This document shows, in pieces, positions 51,421-59,033 of a stretch of DNA of 64,000 bases. A program made the translations under genes and the position numbers. The stretch is taken from contig CP054837.1 in assembly GCA_028768525.1 (NCBI GenBank), positions 5,932,001 through 5,996,000 on the forward strand. The letters are read 5' to 3'. The stretch comes from Desulfobacter sp. (lineage in GTDB: Bacteria > Desulfobacterota > Desulfobacteria > Desulfobacterales > Desulfobacteraceae). The notes below the pieces were generated by a model. That model was not told the origin of the DNA, ran no database searches, and saw only the letters and a list, made by a program, of their open reading frames with translations. How positions within the stretch are numbered: the stretch's first letter is position 1; each line of letters begins with the position of its first letter.

Positions 51421-52398
51421 ATGAAAAAACTATTAGTTCTTGGTATTGCAGCATTTTTCGGTATGGTTCTTTTTCTGGGGTCCGCCCCTGTACAGGCCGC
51501 TGATCAGACCTTTGTCACCATCGGCACAGGCGGCGTCACAGGCGTATACTACCCCACCGGCGGCGCCATTGCCCGCCTGGTCAATAAGGGAAGAAAAGAA
51601 CACGGCATTCGCTGCTCCGTTGAAAGTACCGGCGGTTCCGTTTACAATTTGAATACCATCGCAGCCGGCGAACTGGACATGGGCGTCGCCCAGTCAGACT
51701 GGCAGTACCATGCGTACAACGGCACCAGCAAATTCGCAGACAAGGGCCCCAACAAGGACCTCAGAGCCATATTCAGCGTTCATCCCGAACCCTTCACTGT
51801 TGTCGCAAGGGCCGATTCTGGCATTAAAAATTTCATGGACCTTAAGGGCAAACGGGTGAACATCGGAAACCCTGGTTCCGGACAGCGCGGGACAATGGAA
51901 GTTCTCATGGGTGCTTTGGGATGGACCAAAGCCGACTTTAAACTGGCCTCTGAACTGAAGCCTGCCGAAATGTCCAAAGCCTTGTGCGACAACAAGATTG
52001 ACGCCTATGTTTACACGGTGGGGCATCCCTCCGGCGCCATCAAAGAAGCCACCACCTCCTGCGACTCCGTGCTTGTCAATGTGGACGGTCCCGTGGTTGA
52101 CAAATTGGTAAATCAGTACAGCTACTATCGTAAAGCCACCATCCCCGGCGGCATGTACCGCGGCACAGATGCCGACATCAACACCTTTGGTGTGGGCGCA
52201 ACCTTTGTTTCCTCAGCCAAGGTGCCTGCGAATGTGATTTATCATGTCGTAAAATCCGTTTTCGAGAATTTTGACCAGTTCAAAAAACTCCATCCTGCTT
52301 TTGCCAATCTCAAAAAGGAAGAAATGGTTAAAGCCGGTCTCTCGGCTCCCCTCCATGACGGCGCCGTTAAGTACTACAAAGAAGCCGGCCTGATGTAA
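51421..52398 (+). CDS. TRAP transporter TAXI-type substrate-binding protein
   Basis: Periplasmic binding protein of 325 residues from ATG 51421 with GGAGG 7 nt upstream. Signal peptide 1-25 (cleavage VQA-ADQTF). TAXI marks: FVTIGTGGVTGVYYPTGGAI at the mature start, STGGSVYNLNTIAAGELDMG, LKGKRVNIGNPGSGQRGTME and a late PGGMYRGTDADINTFGVGATF. Known TAXI proteins bind glutamate, 2-oxoglutarate and similar carboxylates; the ligand here is not determined. Expressed from the sigma-54 promoter, first gene of the transporter unit. Confidence 0.95.
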   Translation: MKKLLVLGIAAFFGMVLFLGSAPVQAADQTFVTIGTGGVTGVYYPTGGAIARLVNKGRKEHGIRCSVESTGGSVYNLNTIAAGELDMGVAQSDWQYHAYNGTSKFADKGPNKDLRAIFSVHPEPFTVVARADSGIKNFMDLKGKRVNIGNPGSGQRGTMEVLMGALGWTKADFKLASELKPAEMSKALCDNKIDAYVYTVGHPSGAIKEATTSCDSVLVNVDGPVVDKLVNQYSYYRKATIPGGMYRGTDADINTFGVGATFVSSAKVPANVIYHVVKSVFENFDQFKKLHPAFANLKKEEMVKAGLSAPLHDGAVKYYKEAGLM

Positions 52399-52420
52399 TC
52401 CAGGGAACGGTTGAACATTG

Positions 52421-52455
52421 AAAGTGCACGGTCCCGCAAGCGGACCGTGCACTTT
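52421..52455 (+). other. TAXI-permease intergenic hairpin
   Basis: AAAGTGCACGGTCC (52421-52434) and GGACCGTGCACTTT (52442-52455), perfect 14-bp stem, 7-nt loop, followed by AGTTTT. Likely stabilises the binding-protein mRNA and reduces permease expression. Confidence 0.7.
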
Positions 52456-52502
52456 AGTTTTACCTTTGAGCAATACCTTTTTCCCATGGAGGAATCGTCA
52501 TA

Positions 52503-55079
52503 ATGACCGAAGTTAATGAAAATGCATCATCCCGGGATGAATTGCAGGAGATGATCGCCGAGACAGATACGGGTGCCCGTAATCCCGTTGGCGCGATTCC
52601 TAAGAATGTTTTATTTTTTATACCCTTGGCATGGACCCTTTTCCAGTTATGGTACGCGTCACCCCTGCCGTTTATTTTTAATATCCTGGTATTTAATTCA
52701 TCGGAGGCCCGGGCAATTCATCTGGCCTTTGCCATGTTTTTAGCCTTTACCGCCTATCCCACATTCAAATCCTCGCCAAGAGATTATATACCGCTCCAGG
52801 ACTGGATTGTGGCGTTTATCGCTGCCTTTTGTGCGGCGTATTTATTTTTATTCTACGCCGAATTGTCGGAACGGCCCGGCGCTCCGGTCACCATGGACTT
52901 GGTGGTGTCGGTCATTGGCATGATTATGCTGCTGGAAGCCACCCGGCGGGCGCTGGGGCCGCCTTTGATGGTGGTGGCAACGGTCTTTCTTATTTATACC
53001 TTTGCCGGCCCCTACATGCCGGATGTCATTGCCCATAAAGGGGCCAGCCTGTCCAAGGGAATGTCCCACTACTGGCTTTCCACCGAGGGGGTCTACGGCG
53101 TGGCCCTTGGGGTGTCAACGGGCATGGTCTTTATGTTCGTTTTGTTCGGTTCCCTGCTCGAATCTGCAGGGGCGGGGAATTATTTTATCCGGACGGCCTT
53201 TGCCGGGCTGGGCCATATGCGCGGCGGTCCCGCCAAGGCCGCGGTTGTTTCCTCGGGCTTGACCGGCCTGGTCTCCGGTTCCTCCATCGCCAACGTGGTC
53301 ACCACCGGCACCTTTACCATTCCCTTGATGAGAAAAGTCGGGTTTCCGGCTGAAAAGGCCGGGGCCGTAGAGGTGGCCGCATCCACCAACGGCCAGCTCA
53401 CGCCGCCGGTTATGGGGGCGGCCGCCTTCCTAATGGTCGAATATGTGGGCATTTCCTATGTGGAGGTCATCAAGCATGCCTTTCTTCCGGCCATCATTTC
53501 CTATATCGCCCTGGTCTATATCGTTCATCTGGAAGCCTGTAAAATTGGGCTCAAGGGCATGGAACGGCCGGCAACCAAAACCCTGGCCCAAAAGCTGCTC
53601 TCCTTTGTCATGGGGCTGCTCGTCGTTATTATCATCGGCGGGGCGACCTATTACGGCCTGGGATGGATCAAGGGGGTGGCCGGAAAGGCAACCATTTACG
53701 TGGTGACCCTGCTGCTCATGGCCGCTTACCTGGTCCTGGTCTGGATTGCCTGCCGGGTGCCGGAACTGGAACTCACCCATGAAATCAAAGAATTGCCGGA
53801 CCTCGGGCCAACGGCACAGGCCGGTTACTATTTTCTGCTTCCCATCGTGGTTCTCATGTGGTGCCTTACGGTGGAGCGGCTCTCTCCGTCTCTGTCCGCA
53901 TACTGGGCCACGGTGCTTCTGATTTTCATCGTGCTGACCCAGCGGCCCTTGAAAGGATTTTTCAGGAAGAGCAACGCCCCGGAATTCTCCTTTAAACTGG
54001 GGTGGGACAATCTGATCGAAGGTCTGGTGTCAGGCGCCCGGAATATGATCGGTATCGGCGTGGCCACGGCGGCCGCCGGCATTGTTGTGGGCACGGTGAC
54101 CCTCACGGGCATCGGCCTGGTCATGACCGAGTTCGTGGAATTCATCTCCGGCGGTAACCTCATGCTCATCCTGTTCTTTACCGCAGGCATCAGTCTGCTG
54201 CTGGGCATGGGACTGCCCACCACGGCCAACTATATTGTCGTATCCACACTGATGGCTCCGGTGATCGTGGAACTGGGCGCCCAGAACGGGCTGATCGTTC
54301 CCCTGGTGGCCGTCCACCTGTTTGTATTCTATTTCGGCATCCTGGCCGATGATACGCCGCCGGTCGGGCTGGCTGCCTTTGCGGCCGCCGGCATCTCGGG
54401 CGGCGATCCGATCCGAACGGGTATCCAGGGCTTTACCTACGATATCCGTACCGCCATTTTGCCCTTTTTGTTCATTTTTAACACCGAGCTGCTTATGATC
54501 GGCATCGGCACCTGGTTTCACCTGATTATCGTCATTGTGGCCGCTGTCATCGCCATGCTTATTTTTGCCGCCGCCACCCAGGGATACTGGATTACCAAGA
54601 GCAAGTTCTACGAAACCATCGCGCTGCTTCTTGTGGCCTTTACCCTGTTCCGTCCAGGGTTCTGGTGGGACCAGATTTATCCGCCATTTGACGAGCGGCC
54701 CGGCACGGAACTGGTCCAGATCGTAGAAAAAGTGGAGCCCGGAAAAATGCTCCGGCTACAGATCAAAGGGGAGTCCATGGACGGGGAGCCCTACGAAAAG
54801 GCATTGATGCTTCCGGTGGGCAACGCTCCTACCGGGGCCGAACGTCTCAACGAGATCGGGTTTGAAGTCCGGACCGAGGAGAATAAGGTGCTGGTGGACA
54901 ATGTGGTTTTTGGATCCAATGCCGAAAAAATGGGCATTGATTTCGACCAGGAGATCCTTCAGGTGAAAATGCCGGCAGACCGGCTGCCTAAACAGATCAT
55001 GTTCATTCCGGCCCTGGGACTCGCTGTCCTGGTTTACCTGCTCCAGAAAAGACGCAAGGAAAGGCTGGGCGAGGCCTGA
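52503..55079 (+). CDS. TRAP transporter fused permease (4TM-12TM) with DUF3394 tail
   Basis: 858-residue inner-membrane permease with the small (DctQ) and large (DctM) subunits joined, as is standard for TAXI systems. DctM marks: GLTGLVSGSSIANVVTTGTFTIPLM, STNGQLTPPVMGAAAFLMVEY, GLPTTANYIVVSTLMAPV and FGILADDTPPVGLAAFAAAGI. The last 130 residues before a final membrane helix form the DUF3394 domain with a PDZ-like DNVVFGSNAEKMGIDFDQEI. Sodium-driven uptake is expected. GGAGGA precedes ATG 52503. Confidence 0.94.
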   Translation: MTEVNENASSRDELQEMIAETDTGARNPVGAIPKNVLFFIPLAWTLFQLWYASPLPFIFNILVFNSSEARAIHLAFAMFLAFTAYPTFKSSPRDYIPLQDWIVAFIAAFCAAYLFLFYAELSERPGAPVTMDLVVSVIGMIMLLEATRRALGPPLMVVATVFLIYTFAGPYMPDVIAHKGASLSKGMSHYWLSTEGVYGVALGVSTGMVFMFVLFGSLLESAGAGNYFIRTAFAGLGHMRGGPAKAAVVSSGLTGLVSGSSIANVVTTGTFTIPLMRKVGFPAEKAGAVEVAASTNGQLTPPVMGAAAFLMVEYVGISYVEVIKHAFLPAIISYIALVYIVHLEACKIGLKGMERPATKTLAQKLLSFVMGLLVVIIIGGATYYGLGWIKGVAGKATIYVVTLLLMAAYLVLVWIACRVPELELTHEIKELPDLGPTAQAGYYFLLPIVVLMWCLTVERLSPSLSAYWATVLLIFIVLTQRPLKGFFRKSNAPEFSFKLGWDNLIEGLVSGARNMIGIGVATAAAGIVVGTVTLTGIGLVMTEFVEFISGGNLMLILFFTAGISLLLGMGLPTTANYIVVSTLMAPVIVELGAQNGLIVPLVAVHLFVFYFGILADDTPPVGLAAFAAAGISGGDPIRTGIQGFTYDIRTAILPFLFIFNTELLMIGIGTWFHLIIVIVAAVIAMLIFAAATQGYWITKSKFYETIALLLVAFTLFRPGFWWDQIYPPFDERPGTELVQIVEKVEPGKMLRLQIKGESMDGEPYEKALMLPVGNAPTGAERLNEIGFEVRTEENKVLVDNVVFGSNAEKMGIDFDQEILQVKMPADRLPKQIMFIPALGLAVLVYLLQKRRKERLGEA

Positions 55080-55123
55080 TTCCGGCCACCCGACAACTTC
55101 CGGGAACATTCCCCGTATCCGTG

Positions 55124-55148
55124 GGGCAGGCAGGACTAAGGCTGCCCC
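55124..55148 (+). other. hairpin between TRAP permease and UspA genes
   Basis: GGGGCAG (55124-55130) pairs with CTGCCCC (55142-55148). No T-run; probably an mRNA processing or stability element, not a terminator. Confidence 0.4.
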
Positions 55149-55190
55149 GGCGGTGGGGGATGTTCCGGACCATTTACAGGAGATCATTCC

Positions 55191-55631
55191 ATGTTTAATA
55201 AAATACTGGTTCCCGTGGATATCGACTATCCCAGAACTGCCCAGGCGGTGTTTCAGAATGCATTGGAACTGGCGTCCCTCAGCGGTGCCGAGATCCGTAT
55301 CGTCTGCGTCATGCCGGATTTTTCCATGCCCATCGTGGCTTCCTTTGTCACGGACCGGATCAAAAACGAGGCCCGTGAGGAATTCAAGACGGCCCTGGAT
55401 GACTTTGTCCAAAAGAACTGCCAGGGGGGCACCCGGGTCTCCCACAGGGTGCTGGTGGGCAGGCACTATGAAGAAATACTGAAGGTGGCGGACAAATGGG
55501 AGGCCGATCTGATCGTGGTCTACCACAACCACCGGAAAAAGATAAACCAGGCCTTTTCCGATACCTGCGCCCGGAAGCTGGTCAAGCATGCCAATTGTTC
55601 GGTGCTCAGGCTACGCAACGTACTAAAATAA
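55191..55631 (+). CDS. universal stress protein (UspA family) linked to the TRAP transporter
   Basis: 146 residues, one Usp domain: KILVPVDIDYPRTAQAVFQN start and ADLIVVYHNHRKKINQAF followed by ARKLVKHANCSVLRLR. The ATP-binding glycine motif (G-x2-G-x9-G-S/T) is absent, so nucleotide binding is doubtful. UspA proteins encoded with TRAP transporters (TeaD with the ectoine transporter TeaABC) modulate uptake; the same is likely here by position. 111 bp after the permease, 15 bp before the molybdopterin enzyme. Confidence 0.85.
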   Translation: MFNKILVPVDIDYPRTAQAVFQNALELASLSGAEIRIVCVMPDFSMPIVASFVTDRIKNEAREEFKTALDDFVQKNCQGGTRVSHRVLVGRHYEEILKVADKWEADLIVVYHNHRKKINQAFSDTCARKLVKHANCSVLRLRNVLK

Positions 55632-55646
55632 TTATTTGGGATAAGA

Positions 55647-57641
55647 ATGGCATCCTCATATTTCGTTTCCTGCCCCATGGACTGTTTTGATCTGTGCAGG
55701 TTCATTGTGACGGCCGAGGACAACAGGATCAGCGGCTTGAAGGGGGATCCCGGCCATCCCCTGACCCGGGGGGCGGTCTGCCGAAAGGCCAGGCACCTGC
55801 TTAAACGCCATGGGGATCCCCGCAGAGTCACCCGGCCTCTGCTCCGTTCTGAAAAAGGGTTTATTCCGGTCTCCTATGACCGGGTATTTGATCTTCTGGC
55901 GGAGAAACTCACCCAGGTAAAAAAGGAATTCGGCCCAACCGCCGTTCTCAATTATACCTCGGATGGATATGGGGGGATGAAAAATCGGAGTCAGTCCATC
56001 TTTTTCAACTATTGGGGCGGGGATTCAAGGTTTTCGGGAAGCCTGTGCTGGAGTGCCGGCATGGCGGCCCAGAAGTATGATTTCGGAAGGGCCATGGGCA
56101 GCGATCCAGGGGATGTGCTCAACAGCGATCTTGTGATCCTATGGGGCCGGAATCCCAAATCCACCAATATGCATCTCTACTCCCTGCTGACAAAGGCCAG
56201 AAAAACAGGGACGGAAATTATTGTGATAGATCCGGTTGAAACCCCAACAGCCAAGGCGTTTTCCAACCATATCAGGCCGGCGCCGGGCACAGACGGGGCC
56301 CTGGCCCTGGCCATGATCCATGTGCTGATGCAGGAGGGCCTGACAGATGGCGAGTTCATCCAGGCACATGTATTGGGATATGACCGTCTCAAAAAGGCAA
56401 TTGGAGAATTTACACCGGAACATGCCCAGGAGATCACCGGTGTGGCCGCCGCCACCATAAGGGCGGCGGCACGGCGCTATGCAAGGGCAAAAAGCGCCTC
56501 CATATTTATCGGGTACGGAATGCAGCGCTATGAAAACGGGGGCAATGCCGTCAGAAGCATTGATGCCCTGGCCGCTGCTGCCGGCCAGCTGGGCAGGCCC
56601 GGCGCCGGTGTCCATTACGCCGCCAAATCCCTTGCCCCTTATCTTGGTGCCCCAGAGGAGGATAGCCTCAAAAATGGCGTCGACCGCCGTCTTTTTCCGG
56701 CGCCCCGCCTGGGGGCATTCATGGCCGGTGCCCAGGCTCCCCCCGTACAGATGGGGTTTTTCTCCAGCGGCAATCCCCTGGTCCAGACCCCTGACCTGAA
56801 CCGGGCCATGGAGGGATTTGATGCTGTTCCCTTCAATGTGGTCTTTGACCAGTTCATGACAGATACAGCCGCGCGGGCCGACCTGGTGCTGCCGGCGGCA
56901 ACGGTATTTGAGCAGGATGACCTCTTTGCCACCTCCATGTATTCCCATATCCTGAATTTTTCCCAAAAGGCAGTTGAACCGCCTGCCACCCTGATGCCGG
57001 AATTCGAATTCTACCTGGCACTGGGCCGGCATATGGGATTGGAATATGGGTTTTCGTCATCCATTGAGTATCTTGAACAATGCGCCGCCCCTTTGATCCG
57101 GGAATTTCAAAAAGACCCCGAATTCGCCGACATTGATCTGAATACCCTTGCCAGGGCCTATCCGCGTCTCAGAAACCATGATATTGCCTGGAAGGATTTC
57201 TCCTTTGCCACCCCCTCGGGCAAAATCGAAATATTCAGCGAAACAGCGCAAAGCGACGGGCTGAGCCCCCTGCCTGAATTCAAATTGCCTGTCCAGGGCA
57301 GCCCTGAATTCCCCCTGCGCCTGCTGACCTGCCATTCGGCCCAGTCCATGCACTCCCAGGGGGAGATGGATACCAGCGGCATCCCCGATATCCATATCTG
57401 TTTTGACACGGCAAGGCAGTTGAATCTCAGCCAGAAAGACCGGGTGAGGGTGGTGGGAGAAAACGGGGAAATCGCCGCACGTGTCCGTATTGACGATGCC
57501 GTATATAAAAACACCGCTTTCATGTACCAGGGATTCTGGCATAAAAGCGGTGCGGTGAACTTTTTAACCCTGGAACGGGTATCGGATATGGGGAACCAGC
57601 CCGCCTTTTACGATGCGTTCTGCCGCCTGGTTCCGGTATGA
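55647..57641 (+). CDS. molybdopterin-dependent oxidoreductase, cytoplasmic, substrate unknown
   Basis: 664 residues, bis-MGD enzyme of the DMSO reductase family. The N-terminal 4Fe-4S motif is VSCPMDCFDLCRF with a later AVCRK; Cys134 in LCWSAG is a candidate molybdenum ligand. VILWGRNPKSTNMH, VIDPVETPTAKAF and GDRVRV-like KDRVRVVGENGEIAARV match cofactor-binding regions. No Tat signal, so it is cytoplasmic, and no electron-transfer subunit is adjacent. Its place 15 bp after UspA suggests it oxidises or reduces what the TRAP system imports (inference). Confidence 0.87.
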   Translation: MASSYFVSCPMDCFDLCRFIVTAEDNRISGLKGDPGHPLTRGAVCRKARHLLKRHGDPRRVTRPLLRSEKGFIPVSYDRVFDLLAEKLTQVKKEFGPTAVLNYTSDGYGGMKNRSQSIFFNYWGGDSRFSGSLCWSAGMAAQKYDFGRAMGSDPGDVLNSDLVILWGRNPKSTNMHLYSLLTKARKTGTEIIVIDPVETPTAKAFSNHIRPAPGTDGALALAMIHVLMQEGLTDGEFIQAHVLGYDRLKKAIGEFTPEHAQEITGVAAATIRAAARRYARAKSASIFIGYGMQRYENGGNAVRSIDALAAAAGQLGRPGAGVHYAAKSLAPYLGAPEEDSLKNGVDRRLFPAPRLGAFMAGAQAPPVQMGFFSSGNPLVQTPDLNRAMEGFDAVPFNVVFDQFMTDTAARADLVLPAATVFEQDDLFATSMYSHILNFSQKAVEPPATLMPEFEFYLALGRHMGLEYGFSSSIEYLEQCAAPLIREFQKDPEFADIDLNTLARAYPRLRNHDIAWKDFSFATPSGKIEIFSETAQSDGLSPLPEFKLPVQGSPEFPLRLLTCHSAQSMHSQGEMDTSGIPDIHICFDTARQLNLSQKDRVRVVGENGEIAARVRIDDAVYKNTAFMYQGFWHKSGAVNFLTLERVSDMGNQPAFYDAFCRLVPV

Positions 57642-57677
57642 TCTCCAGGATAAAGCGCCCTTGTTGTCAGGGATGCA

Positions 57678-58124
57678 TTACTGGATTTTGAACCAGGTCT
57701 GGGTCCTGAAGAAAAAGGCGATATAGCCGCGGACCATGAGGTTGCCTTCCTCCACCCATAATTTGCAGTCATACACTTTGCCGTCCTTGGGATCCAGTAT
57801 GGTGCCGTCGGCAAATTCGTCCCCGTCTTTTTCAAGGTCCCGGATAATTTCCATCCCCACGATGGGCTTGTCTTTTCTGTCATCGTCGGAATCGCAGTCG
57901 TCGCAGATCGGATTGGGATCTTCTCCGGGCTTCCGGAATAACTTCACTATTTTTCCGTAGTATTTTCCGTCTTTTTCAAAAATCTGAACGATGGATTTGG
58001 GTTCATTGGTTTCATCGTCAATGGTTTTCCACTTGCCTACGATGGGGGCCTGTGCATAGGCGGCGCAGGCGGCAACAAAGGTGAAAATTAAGGTAAGGAT
58101 GGTGAGCCTGAGACTTGTTTTCAT
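57678..58124 (-). CDS. DUF2147 domain exported protein
   Basis: 148 residues. Signal peptide (about 1-24, cleavage AYA-QAP). The mature domain opens with IVGKWKTIDDETNEPKSIV, has YYGKIVKLF, KPIVGMEIIRDL, GTILDPKDGKVYDCKLWVE and GYIAFFFRTQTWFKI, the full DUF2147 pattern. A small acidic insert DDCDSDDDRKDK with two cysteines sits near residue 75. Function of the family is unknown. It diverges from the TetR gene across a long inverted repeat, which may control both. Confidence 0.9.
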   Translation of the reverse strand: MKTSLRLTILTLIFTFVAACAAYAQAPIVGKWKTIDDETNEPKSIVQIFEKDGKYYGKIVKLFRKPGEDPNPICDDCDSDDDRKDKPIVGMEIIRDLEKDGDEFADGTILDPKDGKVYDCKLWVEEGNLMVRGYIAFFFRTQTWFKIQ

Positions 58125-58192
58125 AATTCTTCTCCACGTAAAGGTTATAAAAAAGAACAGAAAATAAACAATGTTTATTACTTAATCGGATG

Positions 58193-58239
58193 TTCATTTT
58201 ATGTCAACAAAAATTCATATTTGTGTTGACATAAATGAA
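58193..58239. repeat. long inverted repeat between the DUF2147 and TetR genes
   Basis: Left arm TTCATTTTATGTCAACA (58193-58209) and right arm TGTTGACATAAATGAA (58224-58239) are reverse complements apart from one extra T. Both arms hold a TTGACA facing outward. Likely operator for the adjacent TetR regulator, or a nested pair of divergent promoters. Confidence 0.7.
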
Positions 58240-58254
58240 TCTTCTATTTATAGA
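58226..58254 (+). promoter_or_regulatory. promoter of the TetR gene
   Basis: TTGACA (58226-58231), 17-bp spacer, TATAGA (58249-58254). A second small palindrome TAGAAT-GAAT-ATTCTA (58251-58266) covers the -10 and start site. Confidence 0.65.
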
Positions 58255-58288
58255 ATGAATATTCTAAGTTTGAAATGGTGAATTGTTT

Positions 58289-58927
58289 ATGACAGCAGCA
58301 GGACAGACAGAAAAGAAAATGACCCGGAAGGAAAGGGATGATCTAAGGAAGCGCAGGGAAATCCTGGAGGCGGCCCTGGAAATATTTGCAGCCAGGGGTT
58401 TTCATTCCACCACCATGGCTCAGATTTCAAAGCGGTCCCAATATCCGCTGGGGACCATTTATAAATATTTTCCTGGAAAAAAAGAGATGTACCATGACCT
58501 GGTCATCAACCGGGTCCGGCACCTGGGGGTGATCCTGGCAGAGATCCGCAGGGACCAGGAACTGGATATCTGCGGAAAACTCAAGGCCTGCCTCATGGCC
58601 CAGGCGGATTTTTACAAGGCCAACCGGGAGGTGGTTAAAATCTACATTTCCGAACGGTCCAATATCGATGCCGTGGCCATGCCCAAGCTCAACGAAAGGG
58701 TGAACACATTTCATGAAAAAATGGTGGCGCTTTTCCAGGATCTTTTCGAACAGGGGATTGAGGCGGGACTTTTTAAAGCCTACCCCGGCCGGGATATGGC
58801 CGATCTTTATGCGGATATCGTCCATTCTGCGGCCTGGGCCTCCCTGTTCAGGGAAGAGGATGGGGCACAGGCCGAAAAGCGGCTGTCCATGATTTTTGAT
58901 ATGTTTACCACTGGAATCATAAAATAA
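58289..58927 (+). CDS. TetR/AcrR family transcriptional regulator
   Basis: 212 residues from ATG 58289. N-terminal helix-turn-helix: RREILEAALEIFAARGFHST then TMAQISKRSQYPLGTIYKYF. The C-terminal ligand domain (about 75-200) has no specific signature I recognise. It probably represses itself through the palindromes just upstream. The acyl-CoA dehydrogenase gene follows 106 bp later on the same strand, so fatty-acyl-CoA sensing is plausible, as for FadR-type TetR proteins, but unproven. Confidence 0.88.
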   Translation: MTAAGQTEKKMTRKERDDLRKRREILEAALEIFAARGFHSTTMAQISKRSQYPLGTIYKYFPGKKEMYHDLVINRVRHLGVILAEIRRDQELDICGKLKACLMAQADFYKANREVVKIYISERSNIDAVAMPKLNERVNTFHEKMVALFQDLFEQGIEAGLFKAYPGRDMADLYADIVHSAAWASLFREEDGAQAEKRLSMIFDMFTTGIIK

Positions 58928-59033
58928 AGGAAGTTGAAAACAAAGATGAATCAATACCGGCACAAGAAATCAATATAGACCCAAAAGAGCAACACATAAA
59001 ATAACTAAACCCAGGATAAAGGAGACATCCCCT

